Source: UBA1361 sp041656375
GTDB lineage: Bacteria > Bacillota_I > Bacilli_A > RFN20 > CAG-826
Length of the DNA stretch: 64,000 bases
Assembly (NCBI GenBank): GCA_964410505.1
Contig: CAYPGR010000005.1
Location: 16,924 to 80,923 of the forward strand
Direction of reading: 5' to 3'
Made by a program: the position numbers and the translations under genes. Each line of letters begins with the position of its first letter. The first letter of the stretch is position 1. Under the pieces are notes generated by a model that saw only the letters and a program-made list of their open reading frames with translations, was not told the DNA's origin and searched no databases. Shown here in pieces: positions 27,444 through 35,625 of this stretch.

Positions 27444-29382
27444 GAAATTAGTCACAGACTTAGTCCTTGATGGTCTCTTTATCGGTATTATCGCAGTCAT
27501 GGGTTTTGTACCAAACCTTGGCTACATTCGACTGGGACCCATTTCGGCGACCATCCTTCCCATTCCAGTCATCCTCGGGGGTGCCTTTCTTGGCTGGAAG
27601 CGGGGGTTACTCTACGGTACCGCTTTTGGTGTAACATCGTACTTAGTCGCGATTACATTAGCGGCAGGAACAGATTCGTTGTTTGCTAATCCGATTTTAA
27701 GTATCGCCCCGCGTATGGTTTTCGGCGCTTTAACCGGACTTCTAGCAGGTGTTTTTCTTAATCCCAAATATAAAAATAAAACACGGCGCATATTGGCCAT
27801 TCCCTTTGGTGGGTTATTAACGCTTATTCATTCCGTGCTTGTTCTTGGGACGATGTTTTTAATTTATCCTGCTCAAATTGCTGCCATCTCACTTGTGCTT
27901 TTATTCGTTGTTTTAGCCGAAATTGGGGTTGCGATGTTTTTAACTCCGCTTTTATACTTTGCCCTTGAAAAACCGTTTGCGGCCCGGGACCTAAAATATA
28001 GTCCTGTGGATGAAAAAGAGAGTGAATTTAAAGCGATAGTAGCGCCTTACTTTACGCGGGCTTTAGAAACACTGATTAACTTTGTCAATATTGATTCGGT
28101 GTATGACGCCAAAACGATTAATGAAAAGATGCCTTATGGCAAAGGGGTCGCCCAAGCGTTAAACTTTGTTGAATCACTTGCCGTCAAAGATGGCTTGCAT
28201 GTTAAAAATATTGATGGTCGGGCAGTTGAAATTTATTTCGGTGATGCGACTAAACCAAATATTGGTGTTTTCGCCCACGCGGACGTGGTCCCTGCTACTG
28301 GCACCTGGAAGAGTGAGCCCTTTAAAGCAGAAATTCGGGAAGGTAGACTATATGCCCGTGGTACAAGTGATGATAAAGGACCAGGCATTGCGGCCTATTA
28401 CGCCATCAAAGCGTTATTTGACCATGGTTACATTAAAGATTATAGTGTCCGGCTAGTCATTGGTGGCGATGAAGAACGCGGGAGCAGTTGTATGCGGTAC
28501 TATTTTCATGACTATAAAGCGCCTGCGCCCCAATACGGATTCACACCCGACGCTGAATTTCCACTCATTTATGGTGAAAAAGCGATTACGAATTTTATTG
28601 CAACTAAAATCTTACCATTAGGTCCTATTATTCATATCAAGGGTGGTGAAGCCGCCAATAGCGTCATTGATAAAGTATTGATCACGCTTCCACTTGATGA
28701 AGGATTGCTAAAGGAACTTGATGATGCGAATGTGTCCTATAGTGTGAGTAAAGAAATGGTGAATATGACCTTAACCATTTTTGGTAAAAGTGCGCACGGA
28801 AGCTTACCGCAATTAGGTATCAATGCCGGTGTCTTAGCTTTTAAATATCTTGGCGACTATTACAAAATTAAACATCTCCAACTTTTGGCTGAAAAATTTA
28901 GTGATCCGAGTGGGAAGACGATGGATGCCTATTTATCAACACCCCTCCTTGGTGAATCAACTTATAATATTGGCCTATTGACTTATGAAGAGGGTGTCTT
29001 AACCTTCACATGTAATTTCCGTTATCCAGAAGGTGTCGATTTAACTCCGCACTTAAAACAACTAGGTAAAACCTTAAAAATGGAGCTTAAAGTCAAATCT
29101 ACAAGTAAACATCTACTCTTTGATCCAGAAAGTGATTTTATCAAAACCCTTATGGACGCCTACATGGATGAAACGGGTGATAACGGTAGTAAACCACTCG
29201 CGATTGGTGGCGGGACTTACGCGAAAGAATGTCCAAATACGGTTGCTTTTGGCAGTGCCTTTTCGGGTCGTTCAGGGGATATCCATTCCCCCGATGAACA
29301 TATACTCATTGACGATTTCAATGCGCAAATGGCGATCTATGCTCGAGCCATTCATTATCTCGGGACGCGGTTATGCGCGTAA
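27433..29382 (+). CDS. ECF transporter S component fused to PepV-type M20 dipeptidase
   Basis: A 649-residue two-part protein. Residues 1-178 form about six membrane helices resembling the S component of ECF vitamin transporters (pantothenate/folate-type family). Residues 195-649 match PepV/M20A dipeptidases: His282 in HADVVP, Asp313/314 in SDDKGP, the catalytic EE pair (347-348) in GGDEERGSS, Asp373 in PDAEFP, and a C-terminal IGGGTYAKE with a histidine in DIHSPDE. The frame is continuous, with no internal stop or ribosome binding site suggesting separate genes. PepV enzymes cleave dipeptides including beta-alanyl ones. Next to coaX, the membrane half may bring in pantothenate or a related peptide-like precursor. 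It starts inside the coaX end and overlaps trmB by 10 bp. Confidence 0.82.
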   Translation: MRNKKLVTDLVLDGLFIGIIAVMGFVPNLGYIRLGPISATILPIPVILGGAFLGWKRGLLYGTAFGVTSYLVAITLAAGTDSLFANPILSIAPRMVFGALTGLLAGVFLNPKYKNKTRRILAIPFGGLLTLIHSVLVLGTMFLIYPAQIAAISLVLLFVVLAEIGVAMFLTPLLYFALEKPFAARDLKYSPVDEKESEFKAIVAPYFTRALETLINFVNIDSVYDAKTINEKMPYGKGVAQALNFVESLAVKDGLHVKNIDGRAVEIYFGDATKPNIGVFAHADVVPATGTWKSEPFKAEIREGRLYARGTSDDKGPGIAAYYAIKALFDHGYIKDYSVRLVIGGDEERGSSCMRYYFHDYKAPAPQYGFTPDAEFPLIYGEKAITNFIATKILPLGPIIHIKGGEAANSVIDKVLITLPLDEGLLKELDDANVSYSVSKEMVNMTLTIFGKSAHGSLPQLGINAGVLAFKYLGDYYKIKHLQLLAEKFSDPSGKTMDAYLSTPLLGESTYNIGLLTYEEGVLTFTCNFRYPEGVDLTPHLKQLGKTLKMELKVKSTSKHLLFDPESDFIKTLMDAYMDETGDNGSKPLAIGGGTYAKECPNTVAFGSAFSGRSGDIHSPDEHILIDDFNAQMAIYARAIHYLGTRLCA

Positions 29383-29996
29383 GACATAAGCCGTGGGCAC
29401 GTGATTATTTAACCTCGCTTCCTTTTCACATTGCTGCGGACGCGTTTGATTTTGCAAAGTTTAAAGCAAGTCACCACGGGCCAATCGCGATTGAAATTGG
29501 GGTTGGTAAAGGCGATTATTTAAAAGCGATGGCGGAAAAATACCCTGAGATTACCTTTTTCGGCATTGAGATAAACGCAAGTGTCTTGGCTGTTGCAGCC
29601 CAAAAGATTGAAGTGTCATCGCTAAGAAATATCTTTATTTGTAATGCCGATGCTTTGATTTTGATGCCAAAATTCCCGTCTGAGACCATCGATTATGTAA
29701 TTTTAAATCATAGTGACCCATGGCCGAAGAAACGGCATGAAAAACGGCGTCTTACCTATCCGTTATTTCTTAAAGAATATTACCGCATCTTAAAAAAAGA
29801 TGCCCATCTTCTTTTTAAAACGGATAACGACGATTTTGCTCATTATTCCTATGAGATGATGAATGAGGGTGGTTATAAAGAGGTTACCTTCGACCTTGAT
29901 TACCGCGGTGGAAACGCTTTTGATGCCAAAACAGAATATGAAACTAAATTCGCCCTTAAGGGTGTCAATATTAAACGCATTGTTGCAAGAAAGTAG
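29373..29996 (+). CDS. trmB: tRNA (guanine-N7-)-methyltransferase
   Basis: Makes m7G46 in tRNA using SAM. The 207-residue protein has the SAM-binding EIGVGKGDYL (about 40-49), GIEINASVL, and the family signature HSDPWPKKRHEKRRL (about 111-125). The last residues include the KTEYETKF motif. It starts at ATG 29373 within the end of the fusion gene. Length and motifs are typical for bacterial TrmB. Confidence 0.95.
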   Translation: MRVRHKPWARDYLTSLPFHIAADAFDFAKFKASHHGPIAIEIGVGKGDYLKAMAEKYPEITFFGIEINASVLAVAAQKIEVSSLRNIFICNADALILMPKFPSETIDYVILNHSDPWPKKRHEKRRLTYPLFLKEYYRILKKDAHLLFKTDNDDFAHYSYEMMNEGGYKEVTFDLDYRGGNAFDAKTEYETKFALKGVNIKRIVARK

Positions 29997-30002
29997 GTTG
30001 TT

Positions 30003-31079
30003 ATGTTAACAAATAGAGAACTTAAGTTATTTGAAAAGGTGACGCAAATCGATGCTATCCCAGGGATTGAAAATCATTTAGCGGCTTTTATTAAAGCTGA
30101 ACTTGAACGTTATGGCTTTACACTCGTAAGGGATAATCTTGGTTCCATTTTTGGCCTTAAAAAATCAAAGATAGCCCAAACTCCTAAAGTAATGGTTGCC
30201 AGTCATATGGATGAAGTCGGATTCATGACTCTAGAAGTGAAGGATAATGGCATAGTTAAAGCCGAAGCCCGCGGTGGCATTTCCCCGAATACCTTACTCT
30301 CACAACGGGTCCGCATGACACTTCAAGATGGTCGAAAAATTGATGGCAGTATCGGCGCACTTGCGCCTCATCTTGGCGGCACAAGTCTTGATCAGGCAAA
30401 AATCAGTGATCTTGACTTTGATTTTGGATTTCAATCAAAAGACGCGGCTATTAAGGCTGGCGTTACGATCGGTAATATGATCGTGGTCGACGGTCCTTTT
30501 AAAGTACTTAATGAGGGGCAACGGCTTCTTTCTAAAGCCTTTGATAACCGATATGGTGTTTTTATGATGCTTGAAATGGCGCGCACATTTAGTAAGGTTG
30601 ACTTACCTTATGATCTTTATGTGGGCGCGACGGTTCAAGAAGAAGTTGGACTACGCGGTGCGGAAACGATTGCGGATGTAATTAATCCTGATTTAGCGAT
30701 TGTACTCGATTGTTCGCCCGCTCGCGATACGATTAGTAAAGAGGAAGAAGGGCAACTAGGCGGCGGCGTTCTTATTCGCTACCTTGATCGATCGATGATC
30801 GCGTTTCCCGAACTTTTAAGTTTTCAAGAAAAAATGTGTGAAATAGAAAAAGTGCCTTATCAATATTATTCGAGCATGGGCGGTACAGATGCGGGGGCTT
30901 TCCATCTGCACGCGGATGGTGTTCTAACATTAACGCACTGTATTTGTGCACGGTCACTACACACGGCGGCGACCGTCGTTGATACTGCTGATATTAAAAA
31001 TGCGAAAAAAGTATTAATCCGTATGTTAAAAACCCTTAACGGGAATCTCATCCATAAATTTAGAATGCACCGGAGATAA
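30003..31079 (+). CDS. M42 family metallo-aminopeptidase
   Basis: A 358-residue cytoplasmic peptidase of the M42 family (glutamyl aminopeptidase/YsdC/FrvX-like). Metal ligands are visible as the His and Asp in ASHMDEVGFM (about 67-76), the Asp in KAFDNRYGVF, the catalytic EE in VQEEVGLRGA, the Asp in VLDCSPARD, and the C-terminal His in CARSLHTAA. It trims N-terminal residues from peptides, and may continue the work of the dipeptidase half of the preceding fusion. Start ATG is 6 bp after trmB with a TAGGTTGTT context and no strong ribosome binding site. Confidence 0.9.
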   Translation: MLTNRELKLFEKVTQIDAIPGIENHLAAFIKAELERYGFTLVRDNLGSIFGLKKSKIAQTPKVMVASHMDEVGFMTLEVKDNGIVKAEARGGISPNTLLSQRVRMTLQDGRKIDGSIGALAPHLGGTSLDQAKISDLDFDFGFQSKDAAIKAGVTIGNMIVVDGPFKVLNEGQRLLSKAFDNRYGVFMMLEMARTFSKVDLPYDLYVGATVQEEVGLRGAETIADVINPDLAIVLDCSPARDTISKEEEGQLGGGVLIRYLDRSMIAFPELLSFQEKMCEIEKVPYQYYSSMGGTDAGAFHLHADGVLTLTHCICARSLHTAATVVDTADIKNAKKVLIRMLKTLNGNLIHKFRMHRR

Positions 31080-31084
31080 ATGAT

Positions 31085-32176
31085 ATGCATGAGATTGAAT
31101 TAAAAATGAAAGACCCTACCTTTCGATTAACGAACAAAACCTTTCAGTTCCCAAACGAAATCGCGAGTCATTTCTATACTGCCAATTATTTCGTTAAAAC
31201 TTTAAATATCGTCACCAAGCATCTTCCGGAAACGACTGTCACCATGCAATTTTTCCAACGTAAGGATAATGTCATGGTTGCCGGCATTGATGAAGCGATT
31301 GCGCTTATTCAAACTTTCGCCAAAGATGTGAAAGATTTAACAATTTACGCATTGCACGATGGCGATATCATTAATGCGAATGAACCAGTGCTCAAAATTT
31401 CGGGACGATACCAGGATTTTGGCTTTTTAGAAAGTTTAATTGATGGTATTTTGACACGCCGCTCAAATGTGGCGACTAATACCCGTGATGTTTTACTGGC
31501 CGCCGCCCCCATTGATGTTTTCTCGATGGCTGATCGGCAGGACGACTTCAATACCCAAGCTGGTGATGGTTATGCAAGTTTTATTGCGGGCATTAAAAAG
31601 TTTTCCACTGATGGCCAAGGCGCCTATGTCAATATCAAAGGAATGGGAACGATGCCACATGCCCTGATTGCAATGTGTGATGGTGATCTTATCAAAGCTT
31701 GTGAACTTTATCATGCAACCTATCCAAATGAAAAAATTAGTGCCCTCATTGATTATACGAACGATTGTGTCAGTGAAGCACTTCGCGTCGCACGGCACTT
31801 TAAAGAAAAACTTGGGTCGGTTAGACTGGATACTTCATTATCGCTTCTTGATGCGCATTTTGTCCGTCAAGGACTAAATGACCCTGCCTTAAAGGGCGTG
31901 AGTGGCCCCCTCGTGCGGGCTGTGAGAAGTGCACTTGATGCTGAGGGATTTCATTACGTTAAGATTGTTGTTAGTAGTAGTTTTTCACCCGAAAAGATTA
32001 AAGCATTTAATGACCAACAAGTACCAGTTGACCTTTATGGCGTTGGTTCTTATCTTGTGAATACAAAAAGCGTTGGATTCACGGGGGATGTCGTTGTTGT
32101 CAACGGTAAACCTCAAGCAAAAGTGGGACGCAAGGAATATTTTAGCAATCGTTTAGTGAAGGTTTCATTAGACTAA
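31085..32176 (+). CDS. pncB: Nicotinate phosphoribosyltransferase
   Basis: Converts nicotinate plus PRPP to nicotinate mononucleotide in NAD salvage. The 363-residue protein has the conserved SMADRQDDFNTQAGDGYAS, and GMGTMPHALIA with the PH motif typical of the family, then ALIDYTND and VVSSSFSPEKI of the phosphate-binding barrel. It is shorter than Bacillus PncB (about 490) and belongs to the compact branch. The ATG at 31085 lies 5 bp after the M42 gene with GGAGA upstream. It ends in an inverted repeat that may act as a terminator. Confidence 0.9.
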   Translation: MHEIELKMKDPTFRLTNKTFQFPNEIASHFYTANYFVKTLNIVTKHLPETTVTMQFFQRKDNVMVAGIDEAIALIQTFAKDVKDLTIYALHDGDIINANEPVLKISGRYQDFGFLESLIDGILTRRSNVATNTRDVLLAAAPIDVFSMADRQDDFNTQAGDGYASFIAGIKKFSTDGQGAYVNIKGMGTMPHALIAMCDGDLIKACELYHATYPNEKISALIDYTNDCVSEALRVARHFKEKLGSVRLDTSLSLLDAHFVRQGLNDPALKGVSGPLVRAVRSALDAEGFHYVKIVVSSSFSPEKIKAFNDQQVPVDLYGVGSYLVNTKSVGFTGDVVVVNGKPQAKVGRKEYFSNRLVKVSLD

Positions 32177-32192
32177 GACTAATTCTTAGTCT
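32170..32192 (+). terminator. Hairpin overlapping the pncB stop
   Basis: A 9-bp perfect inverted repeat, AGACTAAGA (32170-32178) and TCTTAGTCT (32184-32192), with loop CTAAT, covers the pncB stop codon. The following T-run is weak (AGTTTGACTTT), so it is either a modest terminator or an mRNA 3'-end stabiliser. Confidence 0.45.
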
Positions 32193-32195
32193 AGT

Positions 32196-32224
32196 TTGAC
32201 TTTGAAAATATTTTCAAGTAGAAT
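32196..32224 (+). promoter_or_regulatory. ccpA-like gene promoter with a palindromic operator filling the spacer
   Basis: A -35 box TTGACT (32196-32201) and a -10 box TAGAAT (32219-32224) are exactly 17 bp apart. The spacer contains a perfect 16-bp palindrome, TTGAAAATATTTTCAA (32202-32217). This resembles a catabolite-responsive element (TGAAA...TTTCA) but with TA instead of CG in the centre. A repressor bound there would block RNA polymerase, suggesting autoregulation by the downstream LacI-family protein. Confidence 0.7.
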
Positions 32225-32246
32225 TACTATGAATTGAGGTTTTAAC

Positions 32247-33251
32247 ATGAATGAAAATTATAAAGACCGCGTTACGATTTATGAGGTTGCTGCTGTTAGC
32301 GGTGTCAGCCTTGCGACAGTATCGCGCGTGATTAACAAACACCCTAATGTTACCCCTGCAACACGACTAAAAGTGGAAAACGCGATTAAGAAATTAGGTT
32401 ATCGGCCAAGTGCCCTGGCTCAAGCTTTAGCAACGAGTAAAACTACAAATATTGGTCTTATTATTCCAAGTGCAAACTATGTTTATATTGCTAACATGCT
32501 GCACGGTATCATTACAACCGCGAATCGTTTGGGATATCTAACAACCCTTTTTGTCACTGGTGATAAAAAAGAAGATGCCCTTAACGCGATGGATAAACTC
32601 ATTACGTCACACGTTGATGGTGCCATTATCTTTGATGATTTGTTTGAAGAAGAAGAAATCACGAAAATTACGAATTATCAAGTACCCGTTGTTGTCGTCA
32701 ATAATCGTTTAGATGCAGTCGAAAAAGTGACTTGTTTAACGTTTGGTTATGAATTTACCCTTCGTGAAGAAATTATTCGGCAACATCTCCGGACGAGTGA
32801 AAATAAGATGCATTTTGTTGCGATTCCGCATAATGGCCGCTTACTTGATCGCCTCCAAAGAAGTTTTGAAAAGACACATCAGGAAGAAAAGCGTGACTAT
32901 GAAATTCTAGTCGTCAATGACTCTTACGATGCCCATTATAAGTTTTTCCTTCATTACTTCCAAGAGGTTAAGAAAGGTTACTTTGTTGTGTATCGCGATT
33001 CGTTAGGTAATGCGGTCGTGAATGCTGCACTTGAGTGTGGCCTTCGTATTCCCGAAGATATTGAAGTTTTAAGCCTTGTGGGAACGCGTTACGCCGCCCA
33101 ACACCGTCCGCGTTTATCGAGTATGATTCTTGATATGGAACATGTCGGGACGCGCGCCCTTGAATTATTAGTTGATATTATGGATGGACAAACTTTCATC
33201 CCCCGACAAAAAGTAGTTGCGACTTATGCGAAGTTAGATACAACCCGCTAG
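32247..33251 (+). CDS. ccpA: LacI-family regulator, probable CcpA
   Basis: A 334-residue regulator with an N-terminal LacI helix-turn-helix: VTIYEVAAVSGVSLATVSRVINKHPNV (split across residues 8-34), hinge helix RPSALAQALA, then a periplasmic-binding-protein-like domain. The N-terminal 65 residues are very close to Bacillus CcpA (TIYDVA, SMATVSRVVNG, PNV, PATR, LGYRP). The neighbours tyrS and rpsD also flank ccpA in Bacillus, supporting the call. The effector domain is more diverged, so response to phosphorylated HPr is uncertain. No PTS gene is in the window. It has a TGAGG site 8 bases upstream and lies 14 bp before tyrS. Confidence 0.65.
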   Translation: MNENYKDRVTIYEVAAVSGVSLATVSRVINKHPNVTPATRLKVENAIKKLGYRPSALAQALATSKTTNIGLIIPSANYVYIANMLHGIITTANRLGYLTTLFVTGDKKEDALNAMDKLITSHVDGAIIFDDLFEEEEITKITNYQVPVVVVNNRLDAVEKVTCLTFGYEFTLREEIIRQHLRTSENKMHFVAIPHNGRLLDRLQRSFEKTHQEEKRDYEILVVNDSYDAHYKFFLHYFQEVKKGYFVVYRDSLGNAVVNAALECGLRIPEDIEVLSLVGTRYAAQHRPRLSSMILDMEHVGTRALELLVDIMDGQTFIPRQKVVATYAKLDTTR

Positions 33252-33265
33252 ATAGGAAATGATAT

Positions 33266-34516
33266 ATGAATTTATATGAAGAACTGCTTTATCGCGGTTT
33301 AATTAAAGACTTCTCGAACGAAGCCAAAATTAAAGAAATGCTAAATGTCCCCCAAACCATTTATTGTGGGTTTGATCCGAGTGCCGCCAGTATGCACATG
33401 GGTAATTTTGTGATGATATTAACACTTGTTCGTCTTCAACGAGCAGGCCATAAAATTATTGCCGTCGTCGGTGGGGCCACTGGGATGATTGGCGATCCGA
33501 GTGGTAAAAGTGCAGAACGTAATCTTTTAGACAAAGCTTCTTTAGCCCATAATACTGCGCAAATTGCTGCCCAATTAGGAAAATACCTTGATTTAAGTAA
33601 TCCTGAAAAGGGTCTAATCTTAAATAACTATGATTGGTTAAGTAAAATCAATATTCTAGAATTCTTACGTGATTATGGTAAGTACTTTACAGTTAATTAT
33701 ATGCTTGCGAAAGATACCGTATCAAGACGTTTAGAAGACGGCATTAGTTATGCTGAATTTAGTTATATGCTTCTCCAAGCCGCCGATTTTCTTCATCTAA
33801 ATACTCATCATCACACGACGATGCAAATCGGGGGCAGTGATCAATGGGGTAACTTGATTAGTGGACTTGATTTAATTCGCAAAGTGAAAGGTCCAGACAC
33901 CAATGTTGAAGTGATGACCGCTCACCTCTTAACCAATAGTGAGGGTGTCAAATTTGGCAAAAGTGTCGATGGTGCCCTTTTCTTAGACCCGGCAAAATTT
34001 AGTCCATATAAACTTTATCAATATTTCATTAACGTTGGGGATGCGGATGCCTATCGTTATTTAAAGGTTTTTACGTTCCTCTCAAAAGAAGAAATCGAAG
34101 CGCTTAACACGGAACATCTTAAAGCACCACACCTGCGTCTCGCCCAAACGACCTTAGCACGCGAAATTCTTAAAATTGTTCATGGCGAGCCCGCCCTTAT
34201 TCACGCTGAAGAAATGACAAAGGCCCTCTTTAGTGGGGATGTGACGATGCTATCCGAAATCGATATTAAAGATTTATTTAGTGGGATGATTACGCCTTTA
34301 GAAGACGGTTTATTACTTGAACATATTTTGATTCGTGTCAAAGCCGCGAGTAGTAAACGCGAAGCACGGGAATTTATAAATGGCAATTCCGTTAGTGTGA
34401 ACGGCCAAAAAGTTAATGATCCAGTTGCCGTCTTTTCTCGCCACCAATTACTTCATGACCATTATTTAATTATCCGCCGCGGTAAAAAACAGTATTTTGT
34501 TGCCTACATTAACTAA
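33266..34516 (+). CDS. tyrS: Tyrosyl-tRNA synthetase
   Basis: Charges tRNA-Tyr. The 416-residue protein has the class Ic HIGH-like HMGN in PSAASMHMGNF (about 38-48), the tyrosine-binding YMLLQAAD and GGSDQWGN, and the KMSKS equivalent KFGKS (about 231-235). A C-terminal S4 domain (about 350-410) binds the tRNA. It follows ccpA by 14 bp with AGGAAATGATAT upstream and has no T-box of its own, so it may be co-transcribed with the regulator. It ends at a strong bidirectional terminator shared with rpsD. Confidence 0.95.
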   Translation: MNLYEELLYRGLIKDFSNEAKIKEMLNVPQTIYCGFDPSAASMHMGNFVMILTLVRLQRAGHKIIAVVGGATGMIGDPSGKSAERNLLDKASLAHNTAQIAAQLGKYLDLSNPEKGLILNNYDWLSKINILEFLRDYGKYFTVNYMLAKDTVSRRLEDGISYAEFSYMLLQAADFLHLNTHHHTTMQIGGSDQWGNLISGLDLIRKVKGPDTNVEVMTAHLLTNSEGVKFGKSVDGALFLDPAKFSPYKLYQYFINVGDADAYRYLKVFTFLSKEEIEALNTEHLKAPHLRLAQTTLAREILKIVHGEPALIHAEEMTKALFSGDVTMLSEIDIKDLFSGMITPLEDGLLLEHILIRVKAASSKREAREFINGNSVSVNGQKVNDPVAVFSRHQLLHDHYLIIRRGKKQYFVAYIN

Positions 34517-34530
34517 TTGTTAGAGATCAT

Positions 34531-34571
34531 AAAAAAAGACCCACTTGCTATTACTAGTAAGTGGGTTTTTA
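34531..34571. terminator. Bidirectional intrinsic terminator between tyrS and rpsD
   Basis: ACCCACTT (34539-34546) pairs with AAGTGGGT (34559-34566), with an A-rich left flank and a TTTTT right flank. It terminates tyrS rightward and rpsD leftward. Confidence 0.85.
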
Positions 34572-34600
34572 ATTGGTCGATTAACTGCGACCGGCAATCA

Positions 34601-35209
34601 TTAGAGTGCGCGGTTGTAGAATTCGATGATTTGTGATTCGGCGATATCTTGGGCAACTTCAGTACGTTCTGGTAAACGATCGAAACGACCGCTTAATTTT
34701 TCAACATTAACCGTGACGAATGGAACCGTGGCACCAATTTTTTCAAGATTGAACTTGAATAATTTGATTTCGCGACTTGTTTCGCCAACAGAGATGGTTG
34801 AACCAACGGGGACTAAGAAGCTTGGGATATCAACTTTTTTACCATCGACTAAGATGTGGCCGTGATTAACGAGTTGACGTGCTTGCCGTCTTGTCGCGCC
34901 TAATCCTAAGCGGAAGACAAGATTGTCAAGGCGTGATTCAAGAATTTGAATGAATGCTAAACCGGTAACAACGTCTTTCTTTTGCTTGGCAATTAAGAAG
35001 AGCCGTTTGAATTGGCGTTCATTAACACCATACGTGTGGCGAAGTTTTTGCTTTTCGATAAGTTGTTTACCGTATTCGCTTACTTTGCTACGACGTTTGT
35101 TTCCGTGTTGACCTGGGCCATATGGCCGTTTGGCAAGTTCTTGACCGGTTTCAAGGATAGAATATCCTAACCGACGTGACTTTTTCCAACTAGAACCTGT
35201 GTATCTCAT
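34601..35209 (-). CDS. rpsD: 30S ribosomal protein S4 (uS4)
   Basis: Primary 16S rRNA binding protein, 202 residues. It starts MRYTGSSWKKSRRLGYS, continues with the KRPYGPGQHG motif, and has the S4 RNA-binding domain (SRLDNLVFRLG, TRRQARQLVNHGHILVDGK). The N-terminal zinc cysteines found in some S4 proteins are absent. It is monocistronic, with AAGGAGGAAAAC before the ATG and a leader of about 160 nt. Confidence 0.97.
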   Translation of the reverse strand: MRYTGSSWKKSRRLGYSILETGQELAKRPYGPGQHGNKRRSKVSEYGKQLIEKQKLRHTYGVNERQFKRLFLIAKQKKDVVTGLAFIQILESRLDNLVFRLGLGATRRQARQLVNHGHILVDGKKVDIPSFLVPVGSTISVGETSREIKLFKFNLEKIGATVPFVTVNVEKLSGRFDRLPERTEVAQDIAESQIIEFYNRAL

Positions 35210-35404
35210 GTGTTTTCCTCCTTTTCTTTATTTGCATACTAAACAAAAGGTGCAAACCCCTCGTTTCTGGATGAATGAATATTTCCTTTCGCCACTGTAG
35301 CTTGGGTTACTAAGACATCAATCGACTTCAATCATTAGACAAACGGTGTTTACATGCTGCTTACATGCATTTAGTATAATAACTTAAAGTATATAAATAG
35401 TCAA
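35210..35404 (-). promoter_or_regulatory. rpsD promoter and long leader (possible S4 autoregulatory leader)
   Basis: On the minus strand a TTGACT -35 (35399-35404) and TATTAT -10 (35376-35381) are 17 bp apart. About 160 nt of untranslated leader precede rpsD. In Bacilli S4 represses its own synthesis through such a leader; I cannot verify the exact fold here. Two direct repeats of TTACATGC (plus-strand reading; 35350-35357 and 35361-35368) lie at the transcript start. The leader role is inferred from family knowledge and length. Confidence 0.5.
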
Positions 35405-35475
35405 TCAATAGGTTGAAATTGATGCATTTTTTTGGTTAATAACGATTGAAGTGACCATCATTCTATGGTGTCATC
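35405..35475. other. Spacer upstream of rpsD, no gene seen
   Basis: AT-rich spacer between the rpsD promoter and the end of the Cys-rich small gene. No ORF or clear hairpin terminator for the feo operon was recognised; the stretch contains poly-T (35428-35434) but no strong stem. Confidence 0.4.
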
Positions 35476-35625
35476 TTATTGCGCAATCTTTGAACAAAAG
35501 GTTTCACAATTTTTAGCGTAGGCACAACCCGCACATGAACGTTTATTTTGATATAAAAGAAAGAAGATGACCGCGCCAACCAGAAGAATCACAATGACAA
35601 GAATGATAATATCAGCAGGACTCAT
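35476..35625 (-). CDS. FeoB-associated Cys-rich membrane protein (49 residues)
   Basis: A 49-residue gene overlapping the feoB stop by 4 bp (ATGA) on the same strand. It has one transmembrane helix (about residues 5-25) followed by a basic stretch and a cysteine cluster CAGCAYAKNC-ETFC with four cysteines. This is the usual pattern of the FeoB-associated Cys-rich family found after feoB in Firmicutes. It probably helps ferrous-iron handling at the membrane, but its exact role is unknown in general. It has a CTGGAGGT site upstream inside feoB. Confidence 0.85.
   Translation of the reverse strand: MSPADIIILVIVILLVGAVIFFLLYQNKRSCAGCAYAKNCETFCSKIAQ

Noticed and set aside
31493..31798. 101-codon minus-strand open frame inside pncB
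   Set aside because: Antisense shadow of a well-conserved gene.
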